Shown: piece by piece, positions 8,067-18,112 of the stretch
How the letters are laid out: each line of letters begins with the position of its first letter
Position numbering within the stretch: the first letter of the stretch is position 1
Origin: Acidobacteriota bacterium
Lineage (GTDB): Bacteria > Acidobacteriota > Terriglobia > Bryobacterales > Bryobacteraceae
DNA length: 64,000 nt
NCBI GenBank assembly: GCA_018268715.1
Contig: JAFDVZ010000015.1
Location: 288,635-352,634 of the forward strand
Reading direction: 5' to 3'
Notes under the pieces: model-generated
The model's database searches: none
Seen by the model: only the letters and a program-made list of their open reading frames with translations
What the model was told of the DNA's origin: nothing
Program-made: the position numbers and the translations under genes

Positions 8067-9617
8067 CTACGCCTTCACGGCGTGGAATTCCCAGCCTTTG
8101 CGGAAGGATGGCTTCAACAGCTTGTTGGCCTCCGCATTGTTGGTGATCCGCATCTTGTCGGGATCGTATTCGAGCTTGCCTTCGAAGCGCAACGCGGCCA
8201 CGCCCAGCAGCATCCACTCGACAAACGGCGCCGCGACGTCGAAGTTCGAGCACGCCGGGTCGCCGCCCTTGCAGGCGCGGATGAAGTCGCGCATGTGGCC
8301 GGGCGAACGCGTCAACAGAGGCGCCGGCATCTTGAAGTCCTTCATCTTCTCCACCGGGACCAGGCGCGTGACGTCGCCGTAGGTGCCCGTGGTCAGCATG
8401 CCTTTATCGCCGATAAACAGGCTGCCGTCCGGCGTCGGGAAGCGTAGCTGTTCCTTCGGCGCGGCCTTCATTGCTTCGAACTGCGCTTCGTTGAACACGC
8501 GGCCCGGCGAATGGAACTCGTAGCCGGCCGGTCCCATGCCCATGCGGCCACCTGGTCCACGACCGCCACCGGCCATCCCCGCCATCATGTACGGCGGATC
8601 GCCGATCCATTCGCCATCCGGTACGCCCGGAATCTTTGGGCTTTCCTTGAGGCCGTCGTACCAGAAGATCTTGAGCGCCGGCATGTCGCCGTAGGGCGCG
8701 AAGTCGTAGCGGATGGTGGACGTCTTCGGGAACTGGAACGGGCTGGTTCCGTCCTTTTTGATGCACTCCACGCCCACGATCTTGCGCTTGGACAGGTGCA
8801 GCGCCATATTGGGCGCGCCGAGGATGTGGCAGGCCATGTCGCCCAGCGCGCCGCAGCCGAAATCGTAGAAGCCGCGCCAACTGAACGGCTGATAGAAATA
8901 GCCGCCCCACTTGTCGGGCTCCGTCTGGCCGCCCCGCGTGAACGGGCGCTTGTCGGCGATGCCGAGCCACAGGTCCCAATCGAGCGTCTCGGGCACGGGC
9001 TCTTCCTTCGGGATCTCCGTGATGCCCTGCGGCCACAGCGGACGGTCGCTCCAGGCGTGGACTTCGGTCACCGCGCCGATTTCGCCGCTCCAGATGATTT
9101 CGGCGCACTGGCGGGTGCCTTCGTTCGAATAGCCCTGGTTGCCCATCTGCGTGGCGACCTTGTACTGCGCCGCCGCGGCCCGCAACTGGCGCGCTTCCCA
9201 GATGGTGCGGACCAGCGGCTTCTGCACGTAAACGTGCTTCTGGCGCTCCATCGCCCACATCGCCGCCGAGGCGTGCATATGGTCCGGCGTGGCCACGATC
9301 ACCGCGTCGATGTTCTTCTCTTCCTTGTCGAGCATCTTGCGGAAATCTTTGTATTTCGGAGCGTTCGGGAACCGTTCGAACGTCCGCTTGGCGCGCGCGT
9401 CGTCCACGTCGCACAGCGCCACGATGTTCTCAGTGGGAGCGGCCGCGCCGATGTTCGACTCGCCCTGTCCGCCCGAACCGATCGCCGCGAAATTGAGTTT
9501 CTCGTTCGGCGACTTGTAGCCCATCGCCTTCAGCGACGGAGTGCTTCCGTAGCCAGCGCCAGGAACGGCTCCGGCCAGCAGGCTGCCGAAGAAAAAGTGA
9601 CGTCTTGAAAAATCCAT
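8067..9617 (-). CDS. Gfo/Idh/MocA-family oxidoreductase with Tat leader
   Basis: 516 residues. The N-terminus (SRRHFFFGSLLAGAVPG) is a twin-arginine export signal. A Rossmann fold follows, with the NAD-binding loop IGSGGQGESN; the usual EKPL lysine motif reads VQKPL here. The C-terminal alpha/beta substrate domain has a Gly/Met-rich insertion (about residues 345-365: AGMAGGGRGPGGRMGMG). Exported Gfo/Idh proteins oxidise or epimerise sugars and glycosides with a tightly bound NAD. Together with the next gene on the same strand (the xylose-isomerase-like protein) this is a common sugar-catabolism pair. Substrate not predictable. Confidence 0.88.
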   Translation of the reverse strand: MDFSRRHFFFGSLLAGAVPGAGYGSTPSLKAMGYKSPNEKLNFAAIGSGGQGESNIGAAAPTENIVALCDVDDARAKRTFERFPNAPKYKDFRKMLDKEEKNIDAVIVATPDHMHASAAMWAMERQKHVYVQKPLVRTIWEARQLRAAAAQYKVATQMGNQGYSNEGTRQCAEIIWSGEIGAVTEVHAWSDRPLWPQGITEIPKEEPVPETLDWDLWLGIADKRPFTRGGQTEPDKWGGYFYQPFSWRGFYDFGCGALGDMACHILGAPNMALHLSKRKIVGVECIKKDGTSPFQFPKTSTIRYDFAPYGDMPALKIFWYDGLKESPKIPGVPDGEWIGDPPYMMAGMAGGGRGPGGRMGMGPAGYEFHSPGRVFNEAQFEAMKAAPKEQLRFPTPDGSLFIGDKGMLTTGTYGDVTRLVPVEKMKDFKMPAPLLTRSPGHMRDFIRACKGGDPACSNFDVAAPFVEWMLLGVAALRFEGKLEYDPDKMRITNNAEANKLLKPSFRKGWEFHAVKA

Positions 9618-9654
9618 TCAGTCCTCCAACAATGACGTTGTTCTGACTAGCGAA

Positions 9655-10677
9655 TCAGGCCAGGCAGCTCTTGACGTAAGCGAGACACTTCTTCGCTTCC
9701 GCTATGATATCGGAGCCTTCGGGTATCGGATACTCGAGCTCCAGGTTGGCCGGGATCGGGTACTTCTCCTTCTTGAGAAGCTGCATCACGTCCTTGATGG
9801 GAGTGTCACCCGTGCCCCACACGGCCACGTTCGGGCCGTGGTTCTTCCTGCGGTCCTTCACGTGAAGGTTGGTGATCTTGGCGTGATGCTTTTTGATAAA
9901 CTCCACGGCGTCGTAGTTGGACGCGGTAAAGTGGCCGATGTCGAGGTTCACGCCGTTGTACTTGCCGTACGCCATCAGCGTGTCGTAGCTTTCAAGCGTC
10001 GCGGTCTGGTTGGGATCGTTGGTTTGATCGTGGCCGTGGTAGCCGACCAGCAGCTTGTGCTTGTCCGCGATCGGCGCGATGCGCTTGGCCATGGTCAGCG
10101 TGGTGCTGGTGGTCATGCCCTTGACGCCCAATCCTTCGGCCATCACGAAGCCGTACTCAATGTCGCTGTCCGCCATGCTGTCCTGCATGTTGTAGCACAG
10201 CAGCGCCACGTCCACGCCCGCGTCGTTGAACTTCTTGCGGACGGCTCTCCAGGTGGACGCGCTGGTTCCCTTGCGCCATTCGGCGAGCTTGGCGCGCGCC
10301 GCGTCGCGCTCCGCGATCTGCTCCGGCGTGAGCTGCGGAGGACGCGGCGGGCCGGCGGGAGGAGCGCCGCCAGGGGGGCGGCCGCCCGGTCCACCCGCGG
10401 GGCGTGGGCCGCCGAAACGGCCGAACACCGGCATGGGCGGCGCGCCGGCGAGCGATTCGCAATGGTTCGACATCAACTCCGCCTCGCCCAACCCGATCTC
10501 GACGTAGGCGTTGATGATCGCTTGCGCATCCGGCATGGCGATGCGGTTGAAACTGTACGTGATAGCCCCCACCTGCACGCCGCCGAATTTGGAATTAATC
10601 GTTTTGGCATGAAGGGCTCTGGCCAGTGGGGCGGAGGCTAGAGCCAGTTTCCCGAGGTCTCTTCTGGTGAACTGCAT
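9655..10677 (-). CDS. Xylose-isomerase-like TIM-barrel protein with Tat-type leader
   Basis: 340 residues. FTRRDLGKLALASAPLARAL is a twin-arginine-type leader. The rest is the sugar phosphate isomerase/epimerase (AP endonuclease 2) fold, with metal-ligand regions such as VGYHGHDQ, VNLDIGHFTAS and ITNLHVKDRR. A Pro/Gly-rich insertion (about residues 104-140) interrupts the barrel. The gene precedes the Gfo/Idh gene in transcription order (37-base gap), so the two are probably one operon, and both products are exported. Likely acts on a sugar or inositol-type substrate in the periplasm. Confidence 0.85.
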   Translation of the reverse strand: MQFTRRDLGKLALASAPLARALHAKTINSKFGGVQVGAITYSFNRIAMPDAQAIINAYVEIGLGEAELMSNHCESLAGAPPMPVFGRFGGPRPAGGPGGRPPGGAPPAGPPRPPQLTPEQIAERDAARAKLAEWRKGTSASTWRAVRKKFNDAGVDVALLCYNMQDSMADSDIEYGFVMAEGLGVKGMTTSTTLTMAKRIAPIADKHKLLVGYHGHDQTNDPNQTATLESYDTLMAYGKYNGVNLDIGHFTASNYDAVEFIKKHHAKITNLHVKDRRKNHGPNVAVWGTGDTPIKDVMQLLKKEKYPIPANLELEYPIPEGSDIIAEAKKCLAYVKSCLA

Positions 10678-10856
10678 GGTTTCCTTTCACGGCGGGGACA
10701 CACGTCTGTCCGCGCACACCACTGCCCTCGCCGGGTTGTCACGGTCTGATGATACGACGATGGACGGCGCCCCGAGGTAACAGGCCCCGTTGTCCGAAAA
10801 TGATCAAAATCCAGACGCGGCTGGAGGGCCGGATCCGGGTGCTAGGATCGAATCAA

Positions 10857-11480
10857 ATGGATCCCCAATGGCTGAGCTGGGCCAAGCGCCTCCAGGCGAT
10901 CGCGCAGACCGGGCTCACCTATTCACAAGAGCCCTACGACACTGAGCGCTATGAGGCGATCCGTGAAATCGCGGCGCAGATGATGGCGGCCGGCGCCGGC
11001 GCGGCGATTGACCCGGCGACATTGGTGGACTGCTTCAAGCGCGAAGCCGGCTACGCGACGCCGAAGGTGGATGTGCGGGCGGCGGTCTTCAAGGACGGGA
11101 AAATCCTGCTGGTGAAGGAACGCGAAGACGGCCTGTGGACTCTGCCGGGTGGATGGGCAGACGTCGGCGATTCGCCGAGCGTAGCGGTGGTGCGCGAGGT
11201 TCGTGAGGAGTCGGGCTATGAGGTGGTGGCGCGGCGGTTGGCTGCCGTGTTGGACCGCAACCTGCACGGGCATCCTCCCTTTCCGTTCCACGCCTACAAA
11301 CTGTTCTTCCTGTGCGAGCTGACGGGCGGCGAGGCGAAAACGAGTTATGAGACGCTGGACGTCGGCTTCTTCGAAGAGGACAGTTTGCCGCCGCTGTCGC
11401 TGACTCGCGTGATGCCGTCTCAGATCGTCATGTTATTCGAATGTAACAGAAGTCCCGAGTGGGTGACTCGCTTCGACTAA
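10857..11480 (+). CDS. NUDIX hydrolase (ADP-ribose pyrophosphatase-like)
   Basis: 207 residues from ATG 10857; the upstream in-frame ATG at 10749 would add 36 residues with no family resemblance. The N-terminal segment (WLSWAKRLQAIAQTGLTYSQEPYDTERYEAI) matches the helical domain found before NUDIX domains of the YjhB/ADP-ribose type. The Nudix box reads GGWADVGDSPSVAVVREVRE, continuing ESG; Asp replaces the first Glu, as is common in this subgroup, while the REVREE core is intact. It should hydrolyse a nucleoside diphosphate linked to X. It sits 23 bases before the M28 peptidase gene. Confidence 0.88.
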   Translation: MDPQWLSWAKRLQAIAQTGLTYSQEPYDTERYEAIREIAAQMMAAGAGAAIDPATLVDCFKREAGYATPKVDVRAAVFKDGKILLVKEREDGLWTLPGGWADVGDSPSVAVVREVREESGYEVVARRLAAVLDRNLHGHPPFPFHAYKLFFLCELTGGEAKTSYETLDVGFFEEDSLPPLSLTRVMPSQIVMLFECNRSPEWVTRFD

Positions 11481-11503
11481 GACCGATAAGATAGGATGAC
11501 GGT

Positions 11504-12310
11504 ATGTGGCGCTGGTTGTTGCTGGCGGTCGCCGTCGTCGCTTCCGCCGAGCAGTTTGACTACCTGTTGCTGAACGAGGGGATTCTTCGGGAGCGGTTGC
11601 AGCTCGCGCACCGGAAGAACGACGAGAGGTACCGCCGGCTGAAGGACCTCTTCGAGAAGTCCGGCTGCAAGGGCGATGCGTACCATGAACAACACGTCTC
11701 GCGGTCGCGTCAGCCCAACATGATCTGCGATGTCGCCGGAACTGGTGAGAGTCCGCGCAAGATCATTATCGGCGCGCACTTTGACGCAATCGGCGGGGAC
11801 GGCGTGATCGACAATTGGTCGGGAGCAGTGATGCTGCCGGCTCTGGCGGACTTCATGCAGCGCAAGCCGCGGCGGCATCCGTTCGAGTTTGTGGGATTCG
11901 CCGCGGAAGAGTTGGGACTTCTGGGTTCCAGGACCTTTGTGAAGTCCATCCCGAAGGGCGAACGCCAAGGCATCGCGGCGGTGATTATCCTGGACTCCCT
12001 CGGGTTGACACCCACCAAGTGCTGGCCCAACGGATCCAGCAAGGAGTTGGTGACGGCCGCCGCTCGAGTCGCGGACGCATTACGCCTGGACTTTGGCGGA
12101 GTGAACGTGGATGGCGTTGGCACAACCGACTCCGAACCGTTCAAAGACGCTCACATCCCTGTGCTGACGCTCCATTCAGTCACGCAGGAGACCTGGAAAG
12201 TCATCAACGGCGATCGGGACGTCTGGAAAGCCGTCTCCTGGAAGGACTATTACGACACCCATAGGCTAGTGTCAGCGCTGCTGGTGTACCTGGATAAGAC
12301 GTTGCCCTGA
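11504..12310 (+). CDS. Exported M28-family aminopeptidase
   Basis: 268 residues with a short signal peptide (MWRWLLLAVAVVASAE). The di-zinc ligands of M28 are visible: His92 in GAHFDA, Asp103 in VIDNWSG, Glu135-Glu136 in AAEELGLLGS (catalytic base and ligand), Asp164 in ILDSLG and His224 in LTLHS. It is compact for the family and has no PA insert domain. It is expected to trim N-terminal residues from peptides in the periplasm, although glutaminyl-cyclase-like relatives share the fold. Its stop is one base from the convergent argR stop. Confidence 0.88.
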   Translation: MWRWLLLAVAVVASAEQFDYLLLNEGILRERLQLAHRKNDERYRRLKDLFEKSGCKGDAYHEQHVSRSRQPNMICDVAGTGESPRKIIIGAHFDAIGGDGVIDNWSGAVMLPALADFMQRKPRRHPFEFVGFAAEELGLLGSRTFVKSIPKGERQGIAAVIILDSLGLTPTKCWPNGSSKELVTAAARVADALRLDFGGVNVDGVGTTDSEPFKDAHIPVLTLHSVTQETWKVINGDRDVWKAVSWKDYYDTHRLVSALLVYLDKTLP

Positions 12311-12311
12311 T

Positions 12312-12742
12312 TTACTCGCCGAGGTTGCCCAGCAGGCGGCCGTGCAACGTCTGCGCGGTACCGGCGTCCGGCGCGATCACCAGCACCGTGTCGTCACCCG
12401 CGATGGTGCCGACCACCTCGTCCCACTCCTCCTGGTCCAGCGCGATGGCGAGCGAACTGGCGTGTCCCGGCGAAGTTTTCAACACCAGCAGGTTCTGCGC
12501 CACTCGCACATCCTGGAGAAACTCAGCCAGGATGGTGTCCAGGTCGGGTCCGCCGTGCTTGCGGGACATCTGCCGGTAACCGTCTGGCGTCTTCACCAGG
12601 CCCAACTCGCGGATGTCTCGGGAGAGCGTCACCTGTGTGGTCTCGACGCCCGTCTTCTTCAATTCGGCGGCTAACTCTTCCTGAGTCGAAATCGCCTGGC
12701 CGCGAATCAGCTTGAGAATCTGGCCATGGCGGTAACTCTTGC

Positions 12743-12746
<4 letters not shown>
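12312..12746 (-). CDS. argR: Arginine repressor ArgR
   Basis: 144 residues from ATG 12746, which overlaps the argH stop as ATGA; an in-frame ATG at 12755 would add three residues. The N-terminal winged helix (STQEELAAELKKTGVETTQVT, then SRDIRELGLVK) and the C-terminal oligomerisation/arginine-binding domain with GTIAGDDT are both typical of the family at its usual length. ArgR hexamers with arginine bind ARG boxes. Two such boxes lie upstream of argF (15104-15137), so the protein probably represses its own operon argF-argH-argR. Confidence 0.95.
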
Positions 12747-14125
<1,379 letters not shown>

Positions 14126-14145
14126 ATGTCGATCGTTTCCGTTTA

Positions 14146-15090
14146 TCAGCCGAGCAGCATCAGCATCAGCGCCTTCTGCGCGTGCAGTCGATTCTCCGCC
14201 TGGTCGAACACCACCGATTGCGCCGATTCGATGACGCCATCCGTGGTCTCCTGATTGCGCTTGGCCGGCAGGCAATGCATGAAGATGGCGTCGGATTCGG
14301 CCTTCTCCATCAGTTCTTCATTCACCTGGTAGGGCTGGAATCGGGCGCGGCGTTCGATGGCCTCGGACTCCTGCCCCATACTGGCCCATACGTCGGTGTA
14401 GACAACATGCGAGCCCTGGACTCCCTCGGCGGCGTCGTTAGTCACCAGGATCGTGGTCCCGTGCTCGGCGGCGAGTTTCTGCGCCGTCGCCACCACTTCG
14501 GGATTCGGCTCGTATCCCGACGGGCAGGCCAGCGCGAAATCCATGCCGAGCCGCGTGCAAGTTAGCATCAGCGAATGCGCCACGTTGTTGCCGTCGCCCA
14601 CGAAGGTGAGCTTCAACCCGCGCCACTTGCCGAACTTCTCCTTCACGGTAAGCACGTCGGCCAGCGCCTGGCACGGATGGTACAGGTCGCTGAGCGCGTT
14701 GATCACCGGGACGCTCGAATACTTCGCCAGGTCCTGCACCGTGCGCTGCGTGAAGGTGCGAGCGACAATCAGATTGGTCCAGCGGTCCAGGTTGCGGGCG
14801 ACGTCCTTGATGGGTTCGCGCTCGCCGATCAGTCCGGTGCTGAGGATCGAGTCGCCGCCCAACTGCTTCACCGCCAGTTCGAAGGTGATGCGAGTACGCA
14901 GGCTCGGCTTTTCGAACAACAGGGCGGCGTAGCGGCCCGTCAACGCGCGCGCGAACCGCGTCGGATTGCGCTTCACCTGCGCCGAAAGGTCCAGCAGGGA
15001 GTGGAGTTCGTCAACCGAGAGATCCAGATCCTGTGTGAAGTCGTTGGCGTTCATTCGAGCCGGGAACTCGGTCGGGACGGATGCGGCCAT
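14146..15090 (-). CDS. argF: Ornithine carbamoyltransferase
   Basis: 314 residues. The carbamoyl-phosphate motif reads SLRTR rather than the textbook STRTR; HPCQ, GDGNNVAHSL, DVWASMG (the ornithine SMG loop) and HCLPA are all present, which favours ornithine over acetylornithine as acceptor. The enzyme forms citrulline. ATG 15090 is chosen because AGGAG lies about six bases upstream; an internal ATG at 15054 is a weaker choice. It is the first gene of the arginine operon, directly behind a promoter with two ARG boxes. Confidence 0.94.
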   Translation of the reverse strand: MAASVPTEFPARMNANDFTQDLDLSVDELHSLLDLSAQVKRNPTRFARALTGRYAALLFEKPSLRTRITFELAVKQLGGDSILSTGLIGEREPIKDVARNLDRWTNLIVARTFTQRTVQDLAKYSSVPVINALSDLYHPCQALADVLTVKEKFGKWRGLKLTFVGDGNNVAHSLMLTCTRLGMDFALACPSGYEPNPEVVATAQKLAAEHGTTILVTNDAAEGVQGSHVVYTDVWASMGQESEAIERRARFQPYQVNEELMEKAESDAIFMHCLPAKRNQETTDGVIESAQSVVFDQAENRLHAQKALMLMLLG

Positions 15091-15103
15091 GGCATTCTCC
15101 TGC

Positions 15104-15117
15104 TGAATTATTATTCA
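15104..15117. promoter_or_regulatory. argF: ARG box 1 (ArgR operator)
   Basis: TGAATTATTATTCA matches the TGAAT-N4-ATTCA core of ARG boxes exactly. The symmetry extends to 20 bases (15101-15120, TGCTGAAT / ATTCAGCA arms). It lies between the argF promoter and its ribosome-binding site. Confidence 0.85.
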
Positions 15118-15123
15118 GCACTA

Positions 15124-15137
15124 TGAATAATAATACA
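15124..15137. promoter_or_regulatory. argF: ARG box 2 (ArgR operator)
   Basis: TGAATAATAATACA has one mismatch in the second arm. Its centre is 20 bases from box 1, close to the 21-base spacing of paired ARG boxes in E. coli. It covers the candidate -10 element, so binding would block RNA polymerase. Confidence 0.78.
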
Positions 15138-15155
15138 GTCCAGCCCCCACGGCAA
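15127..15155 (-). promoter_or_regulatory. argF: Candidate argF promoter
   Basis: On the minus strand, TTGCCG (15155-15150) and TATTAT (15132-15127) are separated by 17 bases. The -10 element lies inside ARG box 2. This would give an argF leader of about 30 bases that includes ARG box 1. Confidence 0.6.
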
Positions 15156-15183
15156 GCGCCGCCTTGACACGCAAGGGCCGGCA

Positions 15184-17067
15184 ATGGGACGAAGGAACAT
15201 GCAGCGACAACCATCCGGCGCCGTGAACCTCGACGATTTGAAGCGCGAAGCCGCACGCTGGCTCGAGGGTCTACGTGAGGGTGACCCTGACGCGCAGGCA
15301 CGCTTCAGCCGCGCTTCACCGGACCACACGGGCGCGGCCGGCCTGCACGATGTTCAGCATACCCTAGCCCACGAACACGGCTTCGACACATGGGCCGCGT
15401 TGACGCTCGCCGCGCACGAACAGGCCGCCGCCGATTGGGTCGAGGCCTACAAAGGCGACGGCGCCGCGCTCGACCGCCTCAACCGCTACTACGGCCGGCC
15501 GTTCACCTTCGCCGACCTGAAGGCCGAAATCTGGCGGCGCGATTACGCCTACCGCCAACGCTCGTCGCGAGTCCCGGAAAACTGGTTCCCCATCGACGAG
15601 GCCCGCATCATCGTCGCTCAGGACGCTGGCTTCGGCAGTTGGAGCCATCTGCTCGACGCCGTCGCCCAAGGCTCCTCCCCACAAGGCGCGCCCTACGCGA
15701 TCGACCCCAAGGAGCCCCGCATCTCGCCCCGCCGTCGCCTGTCGTCCACCGATTGGGAGGAGTTGATCGGCGTCATGAAGGAGCGCTGCATCCCCACGCT
15801 CGAAGCGGGCGGCCTCATGACCGACGACGCGCTCGCCCGCATCGCCGATCTCGACTTCGTCACATCGCTGAAACTCGGCGGATCGCGCGAACTCACCGAC
15901 GACGGTTTGCTACACCTCGCGCGCATGCCGCAACTCGAACGGCTCGAGCTGAGCGAATACCCCGGCGGCCGACTCACCGATCGCGGCCTTCAGGTCCTGC
16001 GCGAACTCCCCAACCTGCGCCGCTTCGAGATGACCTGGCAAGCGGGCATAACGGACCGCGGTGTGGCGAACCTCCGCTTCTGCCCGCGTCTTGAGCACGT
16101 AGACCTGATGGGGTCGCCCACCGGCGACGGCGCCATCGAAGCGTTGCAGGGCAAGCCGGAGCTGCGCGTCTTCAGCACCGGACGCATGGTCACCGATGCC
16201 GGCCTCGCCATGCTGCGCAACTTCCCGCGGATGAAGAACGCCAGCGCCGAAGGGGCCAAGCTGCTCATCGACGGCCCGTTCACGGACGCCGGACTCGCGG
16301 CGCTCGCCGGGCTCGACGGTGTGGCCGATCTCGACCTGTTCTGGCACGTCACCGGCATCACGCCGGACGGGTTCGCGAGCCTCGCGCTACTGCCAAACCT
16401 CACCGTACTCGGCGCCGACGGCGAGTTGAGCGACGACATCGCGCTCGGCCACATCGCGTCTCTGCTGCGACTGAAGCGCCTGCGGATTCAGGAGTCCGTC
16501 GCGAGCGACGACGGCTTCGTCAGCCTCGCCCGGTCGCAATCGATCGAAGGCATATGGGGACGCGTCTGCCCGAACTTCGGGAGCCGCGGATTCCTCGCAT
16601 TCTCAACGATGCCGTCGCTCAGGACCCTCGGCATCGGTTGCGCGAACGTGGATGACGCCGCGCTGTCGGCCCTACCCAAATTCCCGGCCCTGCGCGAGTT
16701 GACGCCGGTCGGCTTCACCGATGACGGCTTCCGCCACATCGGCCGCTGCGCCGCCCTGGAGCGGCTGACCTGCATGTACTGCCGCGACACCGGCGACGCC
16801 GCCACCGCGCACATCCGCGATCTCGCGATCCGCTACTACTACGCCGGCCTGACGCAGATCACCGACCGGAGCCTCGAAATCCTCGGCGCTATGCCCTCGC
16901 TCGAGCAGGTGGAATTGTACGAATGCCTGAAGGTGACCGACGCGGGCGTGCATTCGCTGGCGCTGTCGCCAAAGCTGCGCGAAGTCCACCTGGACGGGCT
17001 GCCCGGCGTCACGCTGGAAGGCTCGCAGGTGTTCCGGCCGGGAGTCCACGTCTACTATTCGAGCTGA
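15184..17067 (+). CDS. Leucine-rich-repeat protein
   Basis: 627 residues from ATG 15184 (AGGG about seven bases upstream; a second in-frame ATG at 15199 is also possible). The N-terminal 190 residues contain two copies of a HExGFxxWxxL-like motif (LAHEHGFDTWAAL and VAQDAGFGSWSHLL), a pattern I associate with bacterial ankyrin-type proteins. From about residue 195 to the end run some fifteen LRRs of the F-box/ribonuclease-inhibitor type, with the recurrent LTDxGLxxL or ITDRGVANL. No signal peptide or membrane helix, so probably cytoplasmic and a protein-binding scaffold. It faces the TIR gene with one base between the stops. Confidence 0.82.
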   Translation: MGRRNMQRQPSGAVNLDDLKREAARWLEGLREGDPDAQARFSRASPDHTGAAGLHDVQHTLAHEHGFDTWAALTLAAHEQAAADWVEAYKGDGAALDRLNRYYGRPFTFADLKAEIWRRDYAYRQRSSRVPENWFPIDEARIIVAQDAGFGSWSHLLDAVAQGSSPQGAPYAIDPKEPRISPRRRLSSTDWEELIGVMKERCIPTLEAGGLMTDDALARIADLDFVTSLKLGGSRELTDDGLLHLARMPQLERLELSEYPGGRLTDRGLQVLRELPNLRRFEMTWQAGITDRGVANLRFCPRLEHVDLMGSPTGDGAIEALQGKPELRVFSTGRMVTDAGLAMLRNFPRMKNASAEGAKLLIDGPFTDAGLAALAGLDGVADLDLFWHVTGITPDGFASLALLPNLTVLGADGELSDDIALGHIASLLRLKRLRIQESVASDDGFVSLARSQSIEGIWGRVCPNFGSRGFLAFSTMPSLRTLGIGCANVDDAALSALPKFPALRELTPVGFTDDGFRHIGRCAALERLTCMYCRDTGDAATAHIRDLAIRYYYAGLTQITDRSLEILGAMPSLEQVELYECLKVTDAGVHSLALSPKLREVHLDGLPGVTLEGSQVFRPGVHVYYSS

Positions 17068-17068
17068 G

Positions 17069-18112
17069 TTAGGGGCCCGGCGTCTCACACTGCTCGATCT
17101 CGCGCGTCTGCCGCTCGTCGACGGCGCACACCGCCTCTCCGCCGAACCCGCAGACCACGCCGCCCGGAGTCCGCGAGCACTCCCAGGACTGCGCCTCCAC
17201 GCTCGACGACCGCAGACGGAACAACGTGCCGGCCGCGAATCCCTTACAAAGCCGCTCCGCCTGGTCCCGCGCCCGGGCCAACGCATCCGTGCGAGCGGCG
17301 TCCTCGTCCGGCCGCGCACCGCCCGCCTGCGAAACGTACAGTTGCAGCCGCCGGGCCGCCGGAGTCCACGCCTCCGTCCGCACCATCCGCCGCGCCGCCA
17401 GCAAGGCCGCCGCACGATCCCGGTACACGCCCGCGCCGTAAGCGGCCAAATACGAGCGGAGCGCGTCGCAACTGCCGGGCTCACGATTCTCCCAGGCCAG
17501 CCGCTCGCGCTTCGCCGGCCGGTTCCCCAGCCCGAGCGTTCCGCACGCATCCGACAGCGCGGGTTGCGCCACCCCCGCCCCGCACACCCGATCCTGCACG
17601 CGCAGCGCATTCAAGGCGAACGCCGCGACGCCGAACGCCAGCGCCGTCGAGAGACCGGCATACCGTAGCCGACGCATCAGGCGCGTCCTCGGACCGAGCG
17701 CGGGCGGAGCCGCCCGGCCTGCGAGTTTCGCTCGCACAACGGCAACCAGATCCTGGAACGCCGGGTCCCGCGGGTCGCCTCTCCACCGGATGAGGTCCAC
17801 CGTCTGGATCTCGCCGAACCCCAGCGGTGGACGCACGTTGTCGAACCGCACCGGCGCCAGCACGCCGCGTTCGCGCGCCCGCGACGCCTCATCGCGAACG
17901 AAATCGCCGCCCGGACCGGCGCTGCCCGCGGTCCACACCACCACCACGCATCCGGCCGCGTCCAACGCCTGTTGGATCTGCTCGCGCCAGTTCTCCGCTC
18001 CCGCCAGCGCGGCATCGGACCAGACGTTGAACCCTTCGTCCTCAAGCGCCCGCACCAGGCGCGCCACGCGGACCTCGTCTTCGCGCTTGTAAGACACGAA
18101 GACGCTGCTCAT
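17069..18112 (-). CDS. TIR-domain protein with membrane helix
   Basis: 347 residues. The TIR domain occupies about residues 1-130: VFVSYKREDEVRVARLV at the start, WSDAALAGAENWREQI, and FVRDEAS with Glu75 at the place of the catalytic glutamate of NAD-cleaving TIRs. A hydrophobic segment (about 150-172) is the only membrane helix. The C-terminal 170 residues have several Cys and no family I recognise. TIR domains in bacteria often cleave NAD or make cyclic-ADP-ribose signals in defence, but some are structural. It is translationally coupled (ATGA) to the upstream TPR gene. Confidence 0.82.
   Translation of the reverse strand: MSSVFVSYKREDEVRVARLVRALEDEGFNVWSDAALAGAENWREQIQQALDAAGCVVVVWTAGSAGPGGDFVRDEASRARERGVLAPVRFDNVRPPLGFGEIQTVDLIRWRGDPRDPAFQDLVAVVRAKLAGRAAPPALGPRTRLMRRLRYAGLSTALAFGVAAFALNALRVQDRVCGAGVAQPALSDACGTLGLGNRPAKRERLAWENREPGSCDALRSYLAAYGAGVYRDRAAALLAARRMVRTEAWTPAARRLQLYVSQAGGARPDEDAARTDALARARDQAERLCKGFAAGTLFRLRSSSVEAQSWECSRTPGGVVCGFGGEAVCAVDERQTREIEQCETPGP

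Noticed and set aside
10330-10440. CRISPR or tandem repeat in the GC-rich stretch
   Set aside because: No equal-length units or spacers; it codes for the Pro/Gly insertion of the isomerase-like protein.
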